From Myrica gale (Eukaryota > Streptophyta > Magnoliopsida > Fagales > Myricaceae): 64,000 nucleotides of DNA. The position numbers were made by a program, and so were the translations under genes. Below the pieces are notes generated by a model. The model saw only the letters and a program-made list of their open reading frames with translations. It did no database searches and was not told the origin of the DNA. The stretch spans positions 22,885,001 to 22,949,000 of the forward strand of contig OZ005610.1 in the NCBI GenBank assembly GCA_963930655.1, given 5' to 3'. This document shows positions 12,001-22,359 of this stretch, one piece after another. Position 1 is the stretch's first letter. The number at the start of each line of letters is the position of its first letter.

Positions 12001-15000
12001 TTGAATGATATTTCAAAGGTTTTCCATTTAGTCACCAAATTCTTGTCTATTTGTGTAATTGAAGTTGATTACTATGCATATCTAGGCTGAACAATTTTAG
12101 AACATGTTTTAAAATTGTTATTAATTTGTTAATTAGAGGGAAAACACATACTCTTTCTCTAAGTATTGTTAGAGTCTAAAATAGATTTTTCAAAAATATT
12201 TATAAAAACATAACAAAATTGATGTAAAACGTACCTAGACTGTTGAATTCCTCCAGGTACTCATTCTGCAAAATCTGCATGCCTGCTTTCGTACTCTGAA
12301 GAATGTGTCTCAGTTCCTGCAGGATATCAACATCAAAATCATCAGTCACATGATATCAATAGAAAAGTCACGAAGCACATGAAACTAAGGGGATGTTTGG
12401 TTAAGGTGTTTTGTGTTTTGAGGATTTTTTATGTGATGTTAACTTTATTGATATGCGTGTTGTAGTTATATTTATGTGGTGTGAAAAATGATGTTTGGTT
12501 GTAGAATTGTGAAGATTCAAAAAATCCTGAGAATTTTTTATAAACGAACAGCCCCTAACAGAAAGGCTTCATGCAAGTTGGAACTCTGGAAAATTACCGG
12601 AATATTTCTTTGTTGCTGTTCAACTAACTTATGATGTTTCAAAAGCTCACTTTTTGGTTCCTCTTCGAGATCACACTTCCAATCGCACCACTCTTCCTCT
12701 TTACCTTGCGAAGAAGCCATCTTAGCAATAGGGAGAGAAAAAGTCAGCCTTTGCTCAATGCATACAAGAAATCTTTTAGATAATCTACTTCCTTGTGGAA
12801 ATATTAGTGCCACCAACTTATCACTTCCATTTTGATGAATGTAAGTACCTCTATATCACCGGTAGCTGTTTTTGAAAGAGATTTTTCGGAGACAAATACT
12901 GACATATCTTTCACAGTTGTTTTCATCAATCAGGTTAGCAGAACAATTAATACTAGTGACAGCGTTTTATATATATAAAAAAAACACGATTTCTCTACAA
13001 GCATAGAAACAAGCGGGATCCTGGCCCTGCAGATTAAGGATACCCGAAATCGACAAGAAACTTTGCTGCAAAAAGCATCTCCCATGACGTGGTAATACCG
13101 TTCTTGAAGAAAAGAAATGCTTACCGGTTCATTTTGACTTGCTAATCGGTGCTCAAACTCCTGCATGACTTTATTAAGCATAGATTCCACAATCTAGACA
13201 GGTGAAAATGTCAGATGTTATCTATTACGTAATGAGCAATATTTAACTACGTAATCCGTTACAACAAAGACTCAGGCCAGACAAGAAGACAAGATGACAG
13301 GACAAGTGAACATGTGGGCAAATGTTGAGACACCTACACCATTTTTTTGGATTCTATATATAGACGAGCTAGTATGTGACAAGTGCTGCACTCAAATGGT
13401 TAGTTTCAGAAGACAGGAACAACATATCGCCTGAAATACATCCATGGCAGGAGTAAATGATGTCATCATCACTTCCGTACTCAGCATGCTTCCTTTGCAG
13501 GATCATTAGCAGTCTCTTAAAAATCTATGTATGAAATAAAACAAGAAAGCAAAAGGACCCTTCACTTGGAATATCTTCTGGCTTCCTGTCGGAAATAAAT
13601 TCACGGACTAGCATATTTACGGAACGAAATGAACCCTGCAGGTTAGAGTACAAATCAGATTTTTGGCTTCAAGCCTCAATGACTAGCCAAAAGTAAAGAA
13701 CAAAAGAAAAATACAGAGCTCACTAACTGCGTCGTTGAGGTCGTGGCTGAAGTCGCAGTATGATGATAGATCACTAAAAAAACTCTCCATAGACTTCTCA
13801 CTTGGTGATAACGTCCTTGAAAAAGAATTCATGAATGGTTCGGAGTGCTTCCGTACAAAGGGTTTCCCACAGGTTTGCGGTTTCAAATTTCCACCGAGTT
13901 TCCATGATCCGTTTCCACCTCCTTGTATCCAGTCGCTGTATGATTTGAGTGCTAGAACACAGTTTACAATCCTTGCACATTTTCCTCCCTGCAAAGACCG
14001 AAGATTACAACAGGGTAGCAACAGATCGATAACTCTCACTAATCAATGCATTTTTTGCACCGGATGGTTCAACATTAACTGGAAACTATTTGAAACGTCA
14101 ATATAAGTTTCACATCCAGAAAAGAGACAGGGACTGAGGGACATACCAGCTTGGAATGATATTACACAGATTCCCCTATTCTTCTTCTTCTTTTTAATAC
14201 CTACGCCAATTAATTAGGAGAGAAGGAGATGTGTGGATGAAGCCATGAAACCCACTGTATAGTTTTTCCTTACAGATTACCAAGACATACCTGTTCCAAA
14301 TCAGAGGCTTGAAAGGCTGGCAGCCCCAATTCTTCAACAGCTACGAGAAAATTTCTCAAGTTCTCAAAGTATTGGTATGCGGATAGAGCTGCCCCATCAG
14401 CGATAATAACAGAATCGCACGGGCCCTCGACCACCTGAAATCATCAATAAGCATAATCAGAACCAACAACAAGACAAATAAACTTAAAAAATAAAAGCTA
14501 ACAACGTTCAAGGAAAATAAAACTATCAAACAAAAGATAATAAAAACCTTGCTGAATTATACCTTTGGCACAGCTCCAGGCTGAATCTTGTTAAGAACAT
14601 TGCAAAAGATTATCCCACTGCGCAATCCAAGCCTGAATTCTTCTTCGGAAGGCTCCGCTGGCAGGTCTTTACCCCCAACAACTCCCACCGTCTTTCTGAG
14701 CCTGCCTCGTATCTTCTTAAGGCTGCAAAATAATGTAGTAACCTTAAGTTTCTTTTTCTTGTTCAGAATATCTTAAGCTAAGAGAAGCGACATTTCATTG
14801 ACTAACACCGTAATAAAGAAAGTTATACAGGATAGGATTATAGGATCTCGATCTACTGCATAATTCATTTTGTTGGTTTCAACTCCATTCTATCTGGAAT
14901 AATTTCCAATTCCAGACAAGAATAAAGATATTGAATGATGAGGTTTTCAAAATTTGTCTATTTTAGCTGGAACAAGAATTCCAGAATCAGAATTCCACGC

Positions 15001-15317
15001 AGCAAAATGTGAAACTTCCACCACGATACAATTTCACGTATTCTAGGCAATAAGAAAATTTTGAAAAGAAAAGAATACTAAAATGAAAAATAGATTGAAC
15101 GAAATTAATCGAAAGAGAATAATGAGACGGAGCTCCAAAATCGAATCAACTTTCTAATAAAAGAGATGCAAAAACAATGAAAGAAATGACTGATCATACA
15201 GCCTTCCTCGGCCTTCCTCGAAGCCAGCCCCCGATCGCACAATCGTGTACTATGTTGTTGGAGAACTTCTTCAACCATTGAAGCTATAGAGAAAGAAAAA
15301 ACTTGCTCTGTTGCCAT
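1..15317 (-). CDS. KIN14: KIN-14 family kinesin with CH domain (partial, runs off left edge)
   Basis: Minus-end-type plant microtubule motor. Exons read on the minus strand, high to low: 15317-15200 (start [10 protein letters not shown]), 14722-14563 and 14434-14291 and 13988-13728 (calponin-homology domain, e.g. [13 protein letters not shown]), 13635-13566, 13193-13125, one ending 12849, about 12722-12598, 12316-12235, then 5960-5865 (neck, [15 protein letters not shown]), motor exons 5766-5590, 5503-5397 (P-loop [11 protein letters not shown]), 5264-5086, 4993-4832 (switch I NDRSSRSH), 4694-4441 (switch [11 protein letters not shown]), 4342-4179, then tail exons 3960-3769, 3375-2952 and 90 to beyond 1 ([15 protein letters not shown]). 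The order CH, coiled stalk, motor, tail is that of the KIN-14I/F/G group. All motor joints splice in frame. Several N-terminal joints and one tail site do not: a short loss in exon 14722-14563, a phase break between 13635-13566 and 13193-13125, no clear acceptor near 12930, and a -1 shift near 3107. It may therefore be a decaying copy. Family identity is very sure; whether it works is not. Confidence 0.88.
655..935. repeat. Long foldback (inverted-repeat) element in last kinesin intron
   Basis: Left arm about 655-765 and right arm about 820-935 are imperfect inverted copies (e.g. GGTATTGAAAATTTGTAAATAA against TTACAAATAAACTCC read from the other strand). The loop carries AGTTAACTTCTGACATGAG. 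No coding sequence. It is one of eight foldbacks of similar style in this window. Class unknown. Confidence 0.65.
1373..1600. repeat. GCCGGTACTGAGCCGGGAG minisatellite, TRIM internal region 1
   Basis: About ten degenerate units of 18-20 bp (core GCCGGTACTRAGCCGGGAGA) fill most of the internal region of the first TRIM unit. Read on the minus strand it stays open and gives a repeated peptide, but this looks like a by-product of the repeat rather than a gene. Confidence 0.85.
1895..2195. repeat. GCCGGTACTGAGCCGGGAG minisatellite, TRIM internal region 2
   Basis: Same 18-20 bp unit as in the first internal region, but with several more copies, so the two internal regions differ in length mainly by repeat number. 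This is typical replication or recombination slippage in a short GC-rich array. Confidence 0.85.
4994..5085 (-). other. U12-type AT-AC intron in the kinesin motor domain
   Basis: The minus strand shows the exact U12 donor ATATCCTT directly after the codon fragment for ...LNKR. A branch-site match TTCTTAAC lies just upstream of the acceptor dinucleotide AC. Splicing at these borders gives a phase-2 join reading [11 protein letters not shown], the sequence expected for KIN-14 motors, whereas no GT-AG choice keeps the frame. The 92-nt length is normal for plants. It would be removed by the minor (U11/U12) spliceosome. Confidence 0.9.
6053..6627 (+). mobile_element. Second tandem TRIM: three 131-bp LTRs, nested in the copia LTR
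   Basis: Fossil TRIM array. LTR copies of exactly 131 bp lie at 6053-6183, 6275-6405 and 6497-6627, separated by two internal regions of 91 bp each. Each internal region begins with the methionine-tRNA primer site (TGGTATCRGAGC at 6184-6195 and 6406-6417) and ends in a purine run (GTGAGGGRGCG). A 5-bp duplication TTGAC flanks the whole array (6048-6052 and 6628-6632), interrupting copia LTR sequence that is continuous in the 3' LTR near 11,305. No coding capacity. Its ends and its CCCACATTGCT segment resemble the TRIM at 1105-2384, so the families look related. Confidence 0.93.
7652..9523 (+). CDS. Copia-type gag polyprotein (623 aa) of the retroelement
   Basis: Capsid-type protein of the surrounding fossil element. 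The N-terminal half (about residues 1-230) has the UBN2/gag-polypeptide layout of plant copia elements ([15 protein letters not shown] near the start, [15 protein letters not shown] near residue 100). A CCHC zinc knuckle lies near residue 290, an acidic region and coiled coil at about 340-450, and a second CCHC knuckle near residue 540. The frame is open throughout and looks whole. It starts 30 bp after the primer site, as expected. No pol domain follows. It belongs to the element, not the host. Confidence 0.9.
   Translation: MDKSQSLSVPPYFDRSTYAYWKVRMISFMKSFDERVWRSCVKGWSAPISEVEGVKTPKDDSIWSISEINECNYNSKGLHSIFTVVSADEFKRISMCETSKEAWEILETTHEGTKTVKNSKLQMLTTKFEEIRMKEDEMFDEFYAKLNDIVNSSYNLGERILESRVVRKVMRSLPERFRPKITAIEENKDLDTMKIEELVGSLQTYEQTLPQPKKNKSIALRSSKEEVCSELDESLDDENFTSLVKKLKKFFRSKDDQGRFNKGAEKNHGSSNGFRKEKRDKNIANESKNKKLICFECQEFGHVRSGCPTYLKLKGKSMIALLSDDESNSSNDEEQVNFMAFMCSTYNCDSQEIDSETDTSEDESDTKESLQEVYDKLFRESLKLHKVNKRTPEKLHETQLERDNLTVKLEEYIKLSDDLKLKNLALKVEVKDLERKLEKSNVQLQQFSSGSKKFDHMLSLGVTPGNRKELGYNKSSGASTSTTVFIPTSLSVKQAEVKATRRKVSEGKKTNSQSMNIHSHIVPPKAHTSHRFVPTCHFCGKIGHIRPNCFKLKRQKNAFDLSAYNNNHMNLAHQVKFLTERLMLLNEKFQNLTKQSTFVKKIWVKNDENRLANMKAIGMCSSS
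9801..10412. repeat. 314-bp tandem duplication in copia internal region
   Basis: The block starting TATTAGCTGACATGATTTTC occurs at 9801 and again at 10115, about 97-98% alike by eye over roughly 300 bp. It lies in the non-coding part between gag and the 3' LTR and arose inside the element. Confidence 0.9.
12389..12555. mobile_element. Tourist-like MITE in kinesin intron
   Basis: A 167-bp element with ends GGGGATGTTTGGTT / AAACGAACAGCCCC, flanked by TAA on both sides (12386-12388 and 12556-12558), as expected for PIF/Harbinger-type insertions. Non-coding. Relatives occur at 33240-33399 and about 56411-56609. Confidence 0.8.
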
Positions 15318-16045
15318 TTTGATCACCTACACACCACTGAAGAACGCAGAAAAATCTGACAGTTTAAACTTTAAACCACCCAAACTCCAAAACTCAAATC
15401 CTACCTATTGATTTCAATACCTATATCCGTCAGAACCTTAATATAGTCCAACAAACTAAAGTGGAATGTCAAATTTTTTTGGTTAAAAATTCATGAAGAA
15501 ATCAATTAACTGAACAGAGAATGCTTTGAACAGATGATCTAGGGAGAGAGAGAGAGAGAGAGATTGTGCAAAGTGAAGAGCGAGAAAACTGGTTCAAATT
15601 TTCTCGCACATTTCTCACACATTTCTCACACATTTCTCACACTTTCTCTCTGATTCTCTCTATAGCTTTCTCGGTCTGGTTCTGTTTCCTTTCCTGCGTC
15701 TAATATTGATGGAAATTAAAAGGTGGACCCGAACCTGGTGCCGAGCCTCTCGGTGTGGACTCGACCGTTTGGGATAGAGCAAAGCAAGAAAATATAATTT
15801 ACTTTTTTTTTCATTTCGTACAAGAAATTTGTTGTCATCATCATGGACATCTTTTTTTTTTGTTTTTGTTTTTTTCTAATAATAACGGAGATCCTACACA
15901 GTAAACCCATACGGAGTGAATACATCTAACATGTAGACAAGACAACCTAAAATGGACCGATCGCCCCCACAGTTTTCTATAGATCTCTTTTCGATGCCTA
16001 CGGTTTATTTGGGTTTTTGAAGATTTGAACAAAAAAAAAAAAAAA
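15318..16045 (-). promoter_or_regulatory. Presumed 5' leader and promoter of the kinesin gene
   Basis: No gene is seen here. The part next to the kinesin start has a (GA)n run (about 15543-15562) and repeated TTTCTCACACA/TTCTCGC pyrimidine-rich segments (15590-15670), common in plant 5' leaders. No convincing TATA box could be picked. Promoter role is inferred from position only. Confidence 0.35.
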
Positions 16046-16630
16046 GGTTAATGTCCTTTTTAGTCCCTAGGTTTTGGGACGGGGTTCTTTTTAATCCCTA
16101 GGTTTTATTTTTGTTCAAAAAAGTCCCTAGGTTATTTACGTTTGTCTTTTTACTCCTTCCGTTCAATTCCGTCACTCCCGAACCCAGTCAGCTAACGGTG
16201 TGACACGTCATACCCAATAGAATATTGCCACGTGTACTAACTTTTTTAAAAATAATAAAAATGTCCACATGGGGCAAAACGTATAAAAAAAAATCAAGGG
16301 AGAGGTACCCGTGGCCACCACCGAACGGGGAGCCCAGATTTGGGCTCCCCGTTCGGAGGTGGCCACGGGTACCTCTCCCTTGGTTTTTTTTTTTTACGTT
16401 TTGCCCATGTGGACATTTTTATTATTTTTAAAAAGTTAGTACACGTGGCAATATTCTATTGGGTGTGACGTGTCACACCGTTAGCTGACTGGGTTCGGGA
16501 GTGACGGAATTGGACGGAAGGAGTAAAAAGACAAACGTAAATAACCTAGGGACTTTTTTGAACAAAAATAAAACCTAGGGATTAAAAAGAACCCCGCCCC
16601 AAAACCTAGAGACTAAAAAGGACATTAACC
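16046..16630. repeat. Near-perfect 585-bp foldback element
   Basis: Arms of about 290 bp meet near 16,338 (GCCCAGATTTGGGC at the centre) and are almost identical inverted copies: GGTTAATGTCC at one end and GGACATTAACC at the other. Arms carry TTTAGTCCCTAGGTTTTG phrases and a GCTAACGGTGTGACACGTC segment. Poly-A tracts flank it and no target duplication is clear. A short open frame across it is an artefact of the palindrome. Class unknown; a Mutator-type or other long-TIR MITE is possible. Confidence 0.85.
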
Positions 16631-18487
16631 CAGAAAAAAAACTCTTTTAGAATATCACTTCTTGTGTTCTTTCTTTTGGAGGGGAAAAAGAGCTCAAAGC
16701 CTTCTATCTATCTTCTCATTTTGCATACTTAATGCAGAGATACCATGTTGCTTGCACTCAACAACTACGAGCTATACGGTGGCACAACTCACTAGGGGGA
16801 AAACTCTTTGCAGCATCTCCATATTGTAACAGGCAGACCTTAATTCACTGATCATCAATGCAAATAATGCAGTAATAATTTAACTAAACATCAGTTTTAT
16901 GTGGCATTGACGTGAATTGTACATGCACATTAATTGTTGGATAATGCTTGCATTTAACTCTTCTTTGGTAGCTTTCGAACTTAGTTCTGTTTGACATTAC
17001 TTGGTCCCTTTTAGGATTTTGAAAGATTACCTGGGTGGATTAACCCTATTTAATTCAGCCAAATGTTCCTATCCAATCTCTAACTCGAATCATGCCCTTT
17101 TTCTTTGGGATAGTTTGAGGAGGGTTTTACAAAATAGACATTGATTGGATTCCGGAGCATGCTTAAGTTAATTAGCCCAAAATATACATTGATTGCCTCT
17201 TTGGTTTTTAGAAGGGTGTTTTTTTTTTTGCTGAATAAAAAACATATATAATTAAGTAGAGAATAGTGTATAGATCGATGGGCTTTTCTCGCAATATATT
17301 ACTACAATCAAGTAAGATAAATGGGTGGAACTTAATAGTGGAGCTTGTTTCATGGTGGATATAGAGGTTCCTTGTGTTGGACTATGCTGCCATGTTAGCA
17401 ATTCTGTGTACTTTCGCACTAGATTTTGGTAGATCTGCTACTGATCTCAGGAATGTTCTCTCTTTCTCTCTCCATTGATAGTCGTCGAAATTATATACGA
17501 GCAAGTGAGCAAAGGAAAGGGGGAAAAGAGTGGTGCTAGCTAGTAAGGCCAATTTTCACTTTTCAGGTTAATCCCCCCCGAAGTGGAAGAAAGGAAGGGC
17601 AGAAAGCACCTCATCTGATCTGATGCCATTTGTCACAGAAAAATGATATGTGCATCACCTCATGATTTAGGCCACTTCTAGCCATTTGTTTAAAGAATCA
17701 AAGTATATCAGCAGTAGAATAGGAAAGTATGTCCCAAATCTCTGGATGTTGGCAAGGTATCAGTCCCATCATTTTTTTTAGTATACACACTCTGTATTCC
17801 GAATTATTATTTTTTTCATATTTCATCTACGAACTATTAATTTCAAAAAAAAATCACCTTCTATTAAAAAATTTCGTCACGGAAATTAATTTTTTAGTCT
17901 CTAATAATTTTACCCTCCAAAAATGTCACCGCCAAAAAAAACTTATAGGGATATAATTGGCATGCCACGCGCTAAAAAATCATTTTATGTTCAAATTGAC
18001 AATTTAAAGGTACAAAATATATGTAATCAATAATCAATGGAGGTAAGGTGATAAAAATAATAGTTTGTAATTTAAAATGTCAAAACTTTTGTAGTTGGCC
18101 TTTTTCTTTTATAATAGAAATATTGCTATTAAAAGTGGTTAGAAAAAACAATAAATTATTGATATGTGAATTATACTAATAAGGAGCTGTTGAACAAAAG
18201 ATGCCTACGTTTGAGATAGTAGTGCCTAGTTCAAAATTTCTCCTCTTTAGTCTATAAACAATATAAAACTTAAAGAACTTGATTGTGTTTTAAAAATAAA
18301 ATATTATTGGTCTAAATTTTTTTGGGTCCTCTACCTATATTTGCAATCATTTCTTTGATAATTTATGGCAGAAATTAGTCGTAGTTAAGTTTTATGTAGA
18401 TATCTTCTATTAAAAAAAACAAAACAAATATTTCTAATTTTTAAAATGAGAAGAAAAATAGTTTTCTATGTTAATTTTTTTTTTTGA
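16631..18487. other. Gene-free AT-rich intergenic DNA
   Basis: No exon, RNA gene or clear transposon end could be supported. The stretch is AT-rich with many poly-A/T runs and only short, composition-driven open frames. Confidence 0.5.
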
Positions 18488-18770
18488 AAAAATTATCTAA
18501 ATAGTTGTTGTGGTTTCACTTTATTACAAATTGTTCACTGTGATTTCAATTTCAACAATTTGGTCCATGTGGTCACTAATATGATGCACGAGAGTCCCAC
18601 CGTCCACACCTTCGTTAATCCCTTGACAGAATGCACTGATATGTCATCATTGTCCAAGTGTTTAAGAATGATCAGCGTATTCCGTCAGAGGATTAACGGA
18701 GGTATGGACGGAGGGATCCTTATGCATCATATTGGTGAGTTTCACAGGAACCAAATTGTTGAAGTTGGAA

Positions 18771-19529
18771 CCAGAGACGAAGCTAGGGGGGCTAGTGGGA
18801 GCTTACCTTCCAGATTTTCTCTAATTTCTCTATCTTCCCGCCTCTCACAATTTACACTCTTACCTTCACAAATTTTCTCTCCTTATCTTCTCATATTCTC
18901 ATTGTCTCTCTCATTATTTCTCTCTCTCTCCTACTATTTTGCCGCATATACAAAAAATCGCAAATTCCTCTTCAAGGTTAGAATTCTCAACATTATTACA
19001 TTTAATTATTGTTGTCTAATTAAATATTAGTGCTCTGTGTTTATATGTGATGAATAAAGAAAAAATTTGTCTGTTGTAATTTTTGCCTATGTTAATTTGG
19101 CTAAATATTAAAATTGTTTTGTTCCTTTTGTCAATAATTTATGTGCTATATTGCTTACTTTTTATGTTGCCAATTTAAGTTTTACATATGGGTAGGCAGA
19201 AAAATATTGATTTCTTTTTCAAGAGAAAATAAATTGATAATTCACAAGCTGAAGAAGTAGAAACTACACAACGTTCTCCTAAAGTACCTAGAGTTAAAGT
19301 TGAACCTGAAGAAAGTGATACACCTAGAGCTCGATATAAAGAAGTTGATTTATCTACTTTAGAACGTGACTTTGTTTTACGCTCTCAAATATGAGATTAT
19401 TCAATCAAACAATGTGCAAGGCTTTCATAGGATTTTAGAACATGATCCTAGTATACGATTTTAGGATTTTTTAATTTCAAGAAAAAACTATATTTGACCC
19501 CGGAGGACAAATCTTGGCTTCGTCCCTGG
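18771..19529 (+). mobile_element. hAT-type DNA transposon, internally deleted
   Basis: Terminal inverted repeats CCAGAGACGAAGC / GCTTCGTCCCTGG, flanked by 8-bp near-duplicates AGTTGGAA (18763-18770) and ACTTAGAA (19530-19537). The interior keeps the first part of a transposase gene of the TTF-zinc-finger/ZMYM1-like hAT group and little else, so it is a non-autonomous deletion derivative. Confidence 0.82.
19188..19440 (+). pseudogene. Fragment of a TTF/ZMYM1-like hAT transposase N-terminus
   Basis: From the ATG at 19188 the reading MGRQKNIDFFFKRK, then a stop, then SQAEEVETTQRSPKVPRVK and ERDFVLRSQI resembles the start of plant hAT transposases with a TTF-type zinc finger (family pattern: FFKRK ... 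DPGLRPQI). The zinc-finger region and catalytic domain that should follow are missing. It is dead transposon coding sequence. Confidence 0.65.
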
Positions 19530-19596
19530 ACTTAGAACCACATGAACTGATTTATAACAAAGTGAAATCACAATTAGGACTATTTGGATAATTTCA

Positions 19597-22359
19597 TTTC
19601 ATTTCATTTTTTTGTGCTTGGATTCTTTGTGTTAAATAAACACACGTGGATTGCCACCCAAAATTCATTTTATATGATTACCTGAATATGTGTGTTTCTC
19701 CAAAAGATATGGAAATTGGGCCCGGAAGAAAGGCCTATCTGTGGGACCCCAAAGTACCATGCCGGCATGTGTGTTAGTTAAGAAAAAGCTGCCGGCCCAA
19801 GCCCAACCATTTAAAGAAGTGGGCTCCACTGGCCCAGCTAAAGACCTGCAAAACATGTTGATAAAAGAGGGGTGGGACTGGGGGAGACATCGGGAGGCTG
19901 AAAATTGTCAAATTCTATTGCTCTGCTTCTGTATCCTTCAGATAATGATTTCTCCTTTATTTTGTTTAGAGATAATTTTCAACGTATAAGATTAATTGTA
20001 ACACTTTGTACGATTTCTAAGGATTCATTCAAAACAAATAAATAGTATATGAGGTGTTTAAAAATCAAATACAAATTATAATTTTTCCCCTCAAATTATC
20101 ACAGAATTCTTAAATACCTCTACAAACTTTAAATCATTATAACTCACCTCTCAAACTATGTTTTTCATTGCAATTTTATTTCCTAACTAATTTGAGTTAT
20201 TATATCGAATGATTTTCTTCCTACGTAATTGACTCGTGACCTTTATTTTATATGAAAAGATAAATTTAACATCATTTGAGCAATTATTAGCTTTATATGG
20301 TGCTTCTTGCAATATTTAGACCTAAAAAATAATATGTGGTTAGCTTATTTGTTTTTCTTTATTAAAAAAAAAAGATGGCTCGCTTAGAATCAACGTAAGT
20401 ATATTTGTTTTTTCACATAAAGAGAATATCACAAAGGACATAAATTGTTCGAAATAACAGCTCCAACAGGTTGAGAGATCTATCTGAGAGGTTCATATAG
20501 GAACACCATACTAACTGAGAAGACCCTAATGCATACCTTGCTCGAACGGACTTACCATCGGTTCTCCAAGCTTACCAACATAGTGCTATTGCATAGAACT
20601 ACAATAAAACTTTGAAAATATATATAGGTAACGAGGGAAAATCTACTGTACCCAACCTTTGTGAACTGGATTTAAACAGATATAGCCTCTGTAGGAAATG
20701 CACTTATTGGGTTAGGAACGAAATAACAAACTCCACACATTTGAATTGACGACCCTCGGCCGAGTGTCAGTTAAGTCAAGGATTGGATTGTTGTGGATAG
20801 GATTTGAAGTTGCACCCACCCACTAGATACAAATAATGGCCCAAAAATGAAATTTCGCCCTTTTTACAAATAAAGATTAGTTAGGGTATTGGGGCTAAAT
20901 CTTAACCAGTTAATGGGAGAGCAAAGGTAATTAGTAAATTAGGTAAGGTTATATTTTGTAAAAAGTGGCACCAAACAAAAAGAACTGTGTCCAAACTTTT
21001 TTGTCGTTGAAAAACTGTTTCCAAGCTTGATAAGCTAATCTGCACGACAGTGTCGTACACAAATCACATCTAGTGGGTATATTTTGCCTCCTTGAAAATG
21101 CCACATGTTTAGCACTTAACAAGTGTGATACCCCTAGCCGCCCGCCCCCTCCAAACAACAGCAAGAAAAAGGTTGAACAAGACTTAAGGTTTCAGCTGGC
21201 TCTATGAGTAATATCTAACCAGGAATCTGGCCCAAACAAAATTCGAACCAGATATAATCAGCACCATGGAAATCTCTTGCATAACTTGTTCCAGAGCATC
21301 TGCAGACTACACGTATGGAAATTAGACAGAGCCCATTATGACGATGACCAAGTAGTAGTCTACTTAACCTAATCAGCGCCGGGAAAGCCCAAGCAGAGTA
21401 GATATGGGGCTCAGAGTGAGGTCTCTGGCCATCTTCTGCTTTGGGATAAGAAGCTGGAACACAAATAGGCCCCTTTCTAAGTTGGCGAAGCCCACAGGGC
21501 ACATATGATAGCTTTAGCAGCATCTATAATCCACACTTAATTACCAAAATTTGCAAAATCCCAACCCCAGCTGAGGGTACGCTGTAGCCTGTAATAGATT
21601 GACTTTTGCTTGTTTTTGTGCATTCGCATCGGAGAAAAATATTTGTGTACATAATTGGAAGATAAGGACTACGTTTTTAGCCTTTCTCATAGAACATAGC
21701 CGTTATTTTTGGTACATATCTCTTTTTTTTTTTTTAGAAAAATCAGTTGGAAAGCGCATTGAATCTATGAGCTATACCACTAATGTATCTTTCCTTAAAC
21801 TGTCGTTATCTGGTGTAGGCAGATAGATTTCATGTATTCCAGTTGACCACACTATGTTTTACCATTTCAACGAATTGTCAGCCTCTAATTTAACATATTT
21901 CATTTCTCGAGATAATTTATTCCATTGACGACCACGAAAAGAAAAAAGAAAAGAAAAAATCTACCAATAGTGAAAAATATATAATTTAAATAATAAAATC
22001 TACTAAACAATATAAACTTTTAACATAAGTGATTATTTAACAATGATAAAAGAAAAGAAAATTAAAAAGAATTCAATTTTTGCTCTGAATTATTGGACCA
22101 ATGTTATTTTAAGGTCAAAATTACCAATTTAATCATATTTTGCACTCAATCTATCAAAATTCATCCATTTATGTCGCTTAATCAGATCGTATGGTTGAAA
22201 AGAGTTGAATTTGATAAATTTCAATAGTTCAAGTGCATAATGTTTAAATTGATAGTCTTGACATTAAAATAACATTTATCCAATAGTTGGTGTACAAAAA
22301 GTGAAAATTTTCCTTAAAAAAAAGGCTTACTTAGTTTGCTAGTCTTTTGGGTATGACCA
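19597..22359. other. Gene-free intergenic DNA
   Basis: No gene could be supported. Short open frames at 19690-19989 and 21215-21523 do not resemble a known family and have no splice-site or codon pattern that convinces me. Parts near 20,450-20,830 and 21,190-21,600 are less AT-rich and may be old transposon remnants. Confidence 0.4.

Larger units (their letters stand above)
6030..12192 (+). mobile_element. Ty1-copia-type LTR retrotransposon, gag only, non-autonomous
   Basis: Fossil LTR element inserted in a kinesin intron, antisense to the gene. The 5' LTR is 6030-7608 (including a nested TRIM) and the 3' LTR is 11287-12192. Both start TGTTAGCGCA and end in CA. The primer site (TGGTATCATAGC, 7611-7622) follows the 5' LTR, and a purine tract AAAGGGGGAG precedes the 3' LTR. 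A 5-bp target duplication AAAAT sits at 6025-6029 and 12193-12197. Between the LTRs lie one gag gene and about 1.7 kb of non-coding DNA. No protease, integrase or reverse transcriptase was found, so it would need enzymes from a relative. The LTRs differ by a few per cent by eye, suggesting a fairly young insertion (inference). Confidence 0.92.
18488..19596. repeat. Foldback element interrupted by a hAT insertion
   Basis: The outer arms (ATTATCTAAATAGTTG... at 18488 and CTATTTGGATAATTTC at about 19596) and inner segments (CCAAATTGTTGAA on both sides) pair as inverted copies. The match becomes continuous when the hAT element 18771-19529 is left out. A GATTAACGGAGG core lies near the loop. Confidence 0.75.

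Noticed and set aside
16225-16431. 68-aa frame reading the same motifs from both ends
   Set aside because: It spans the centre of a perfect hairpin; the palindrome alone explains it.
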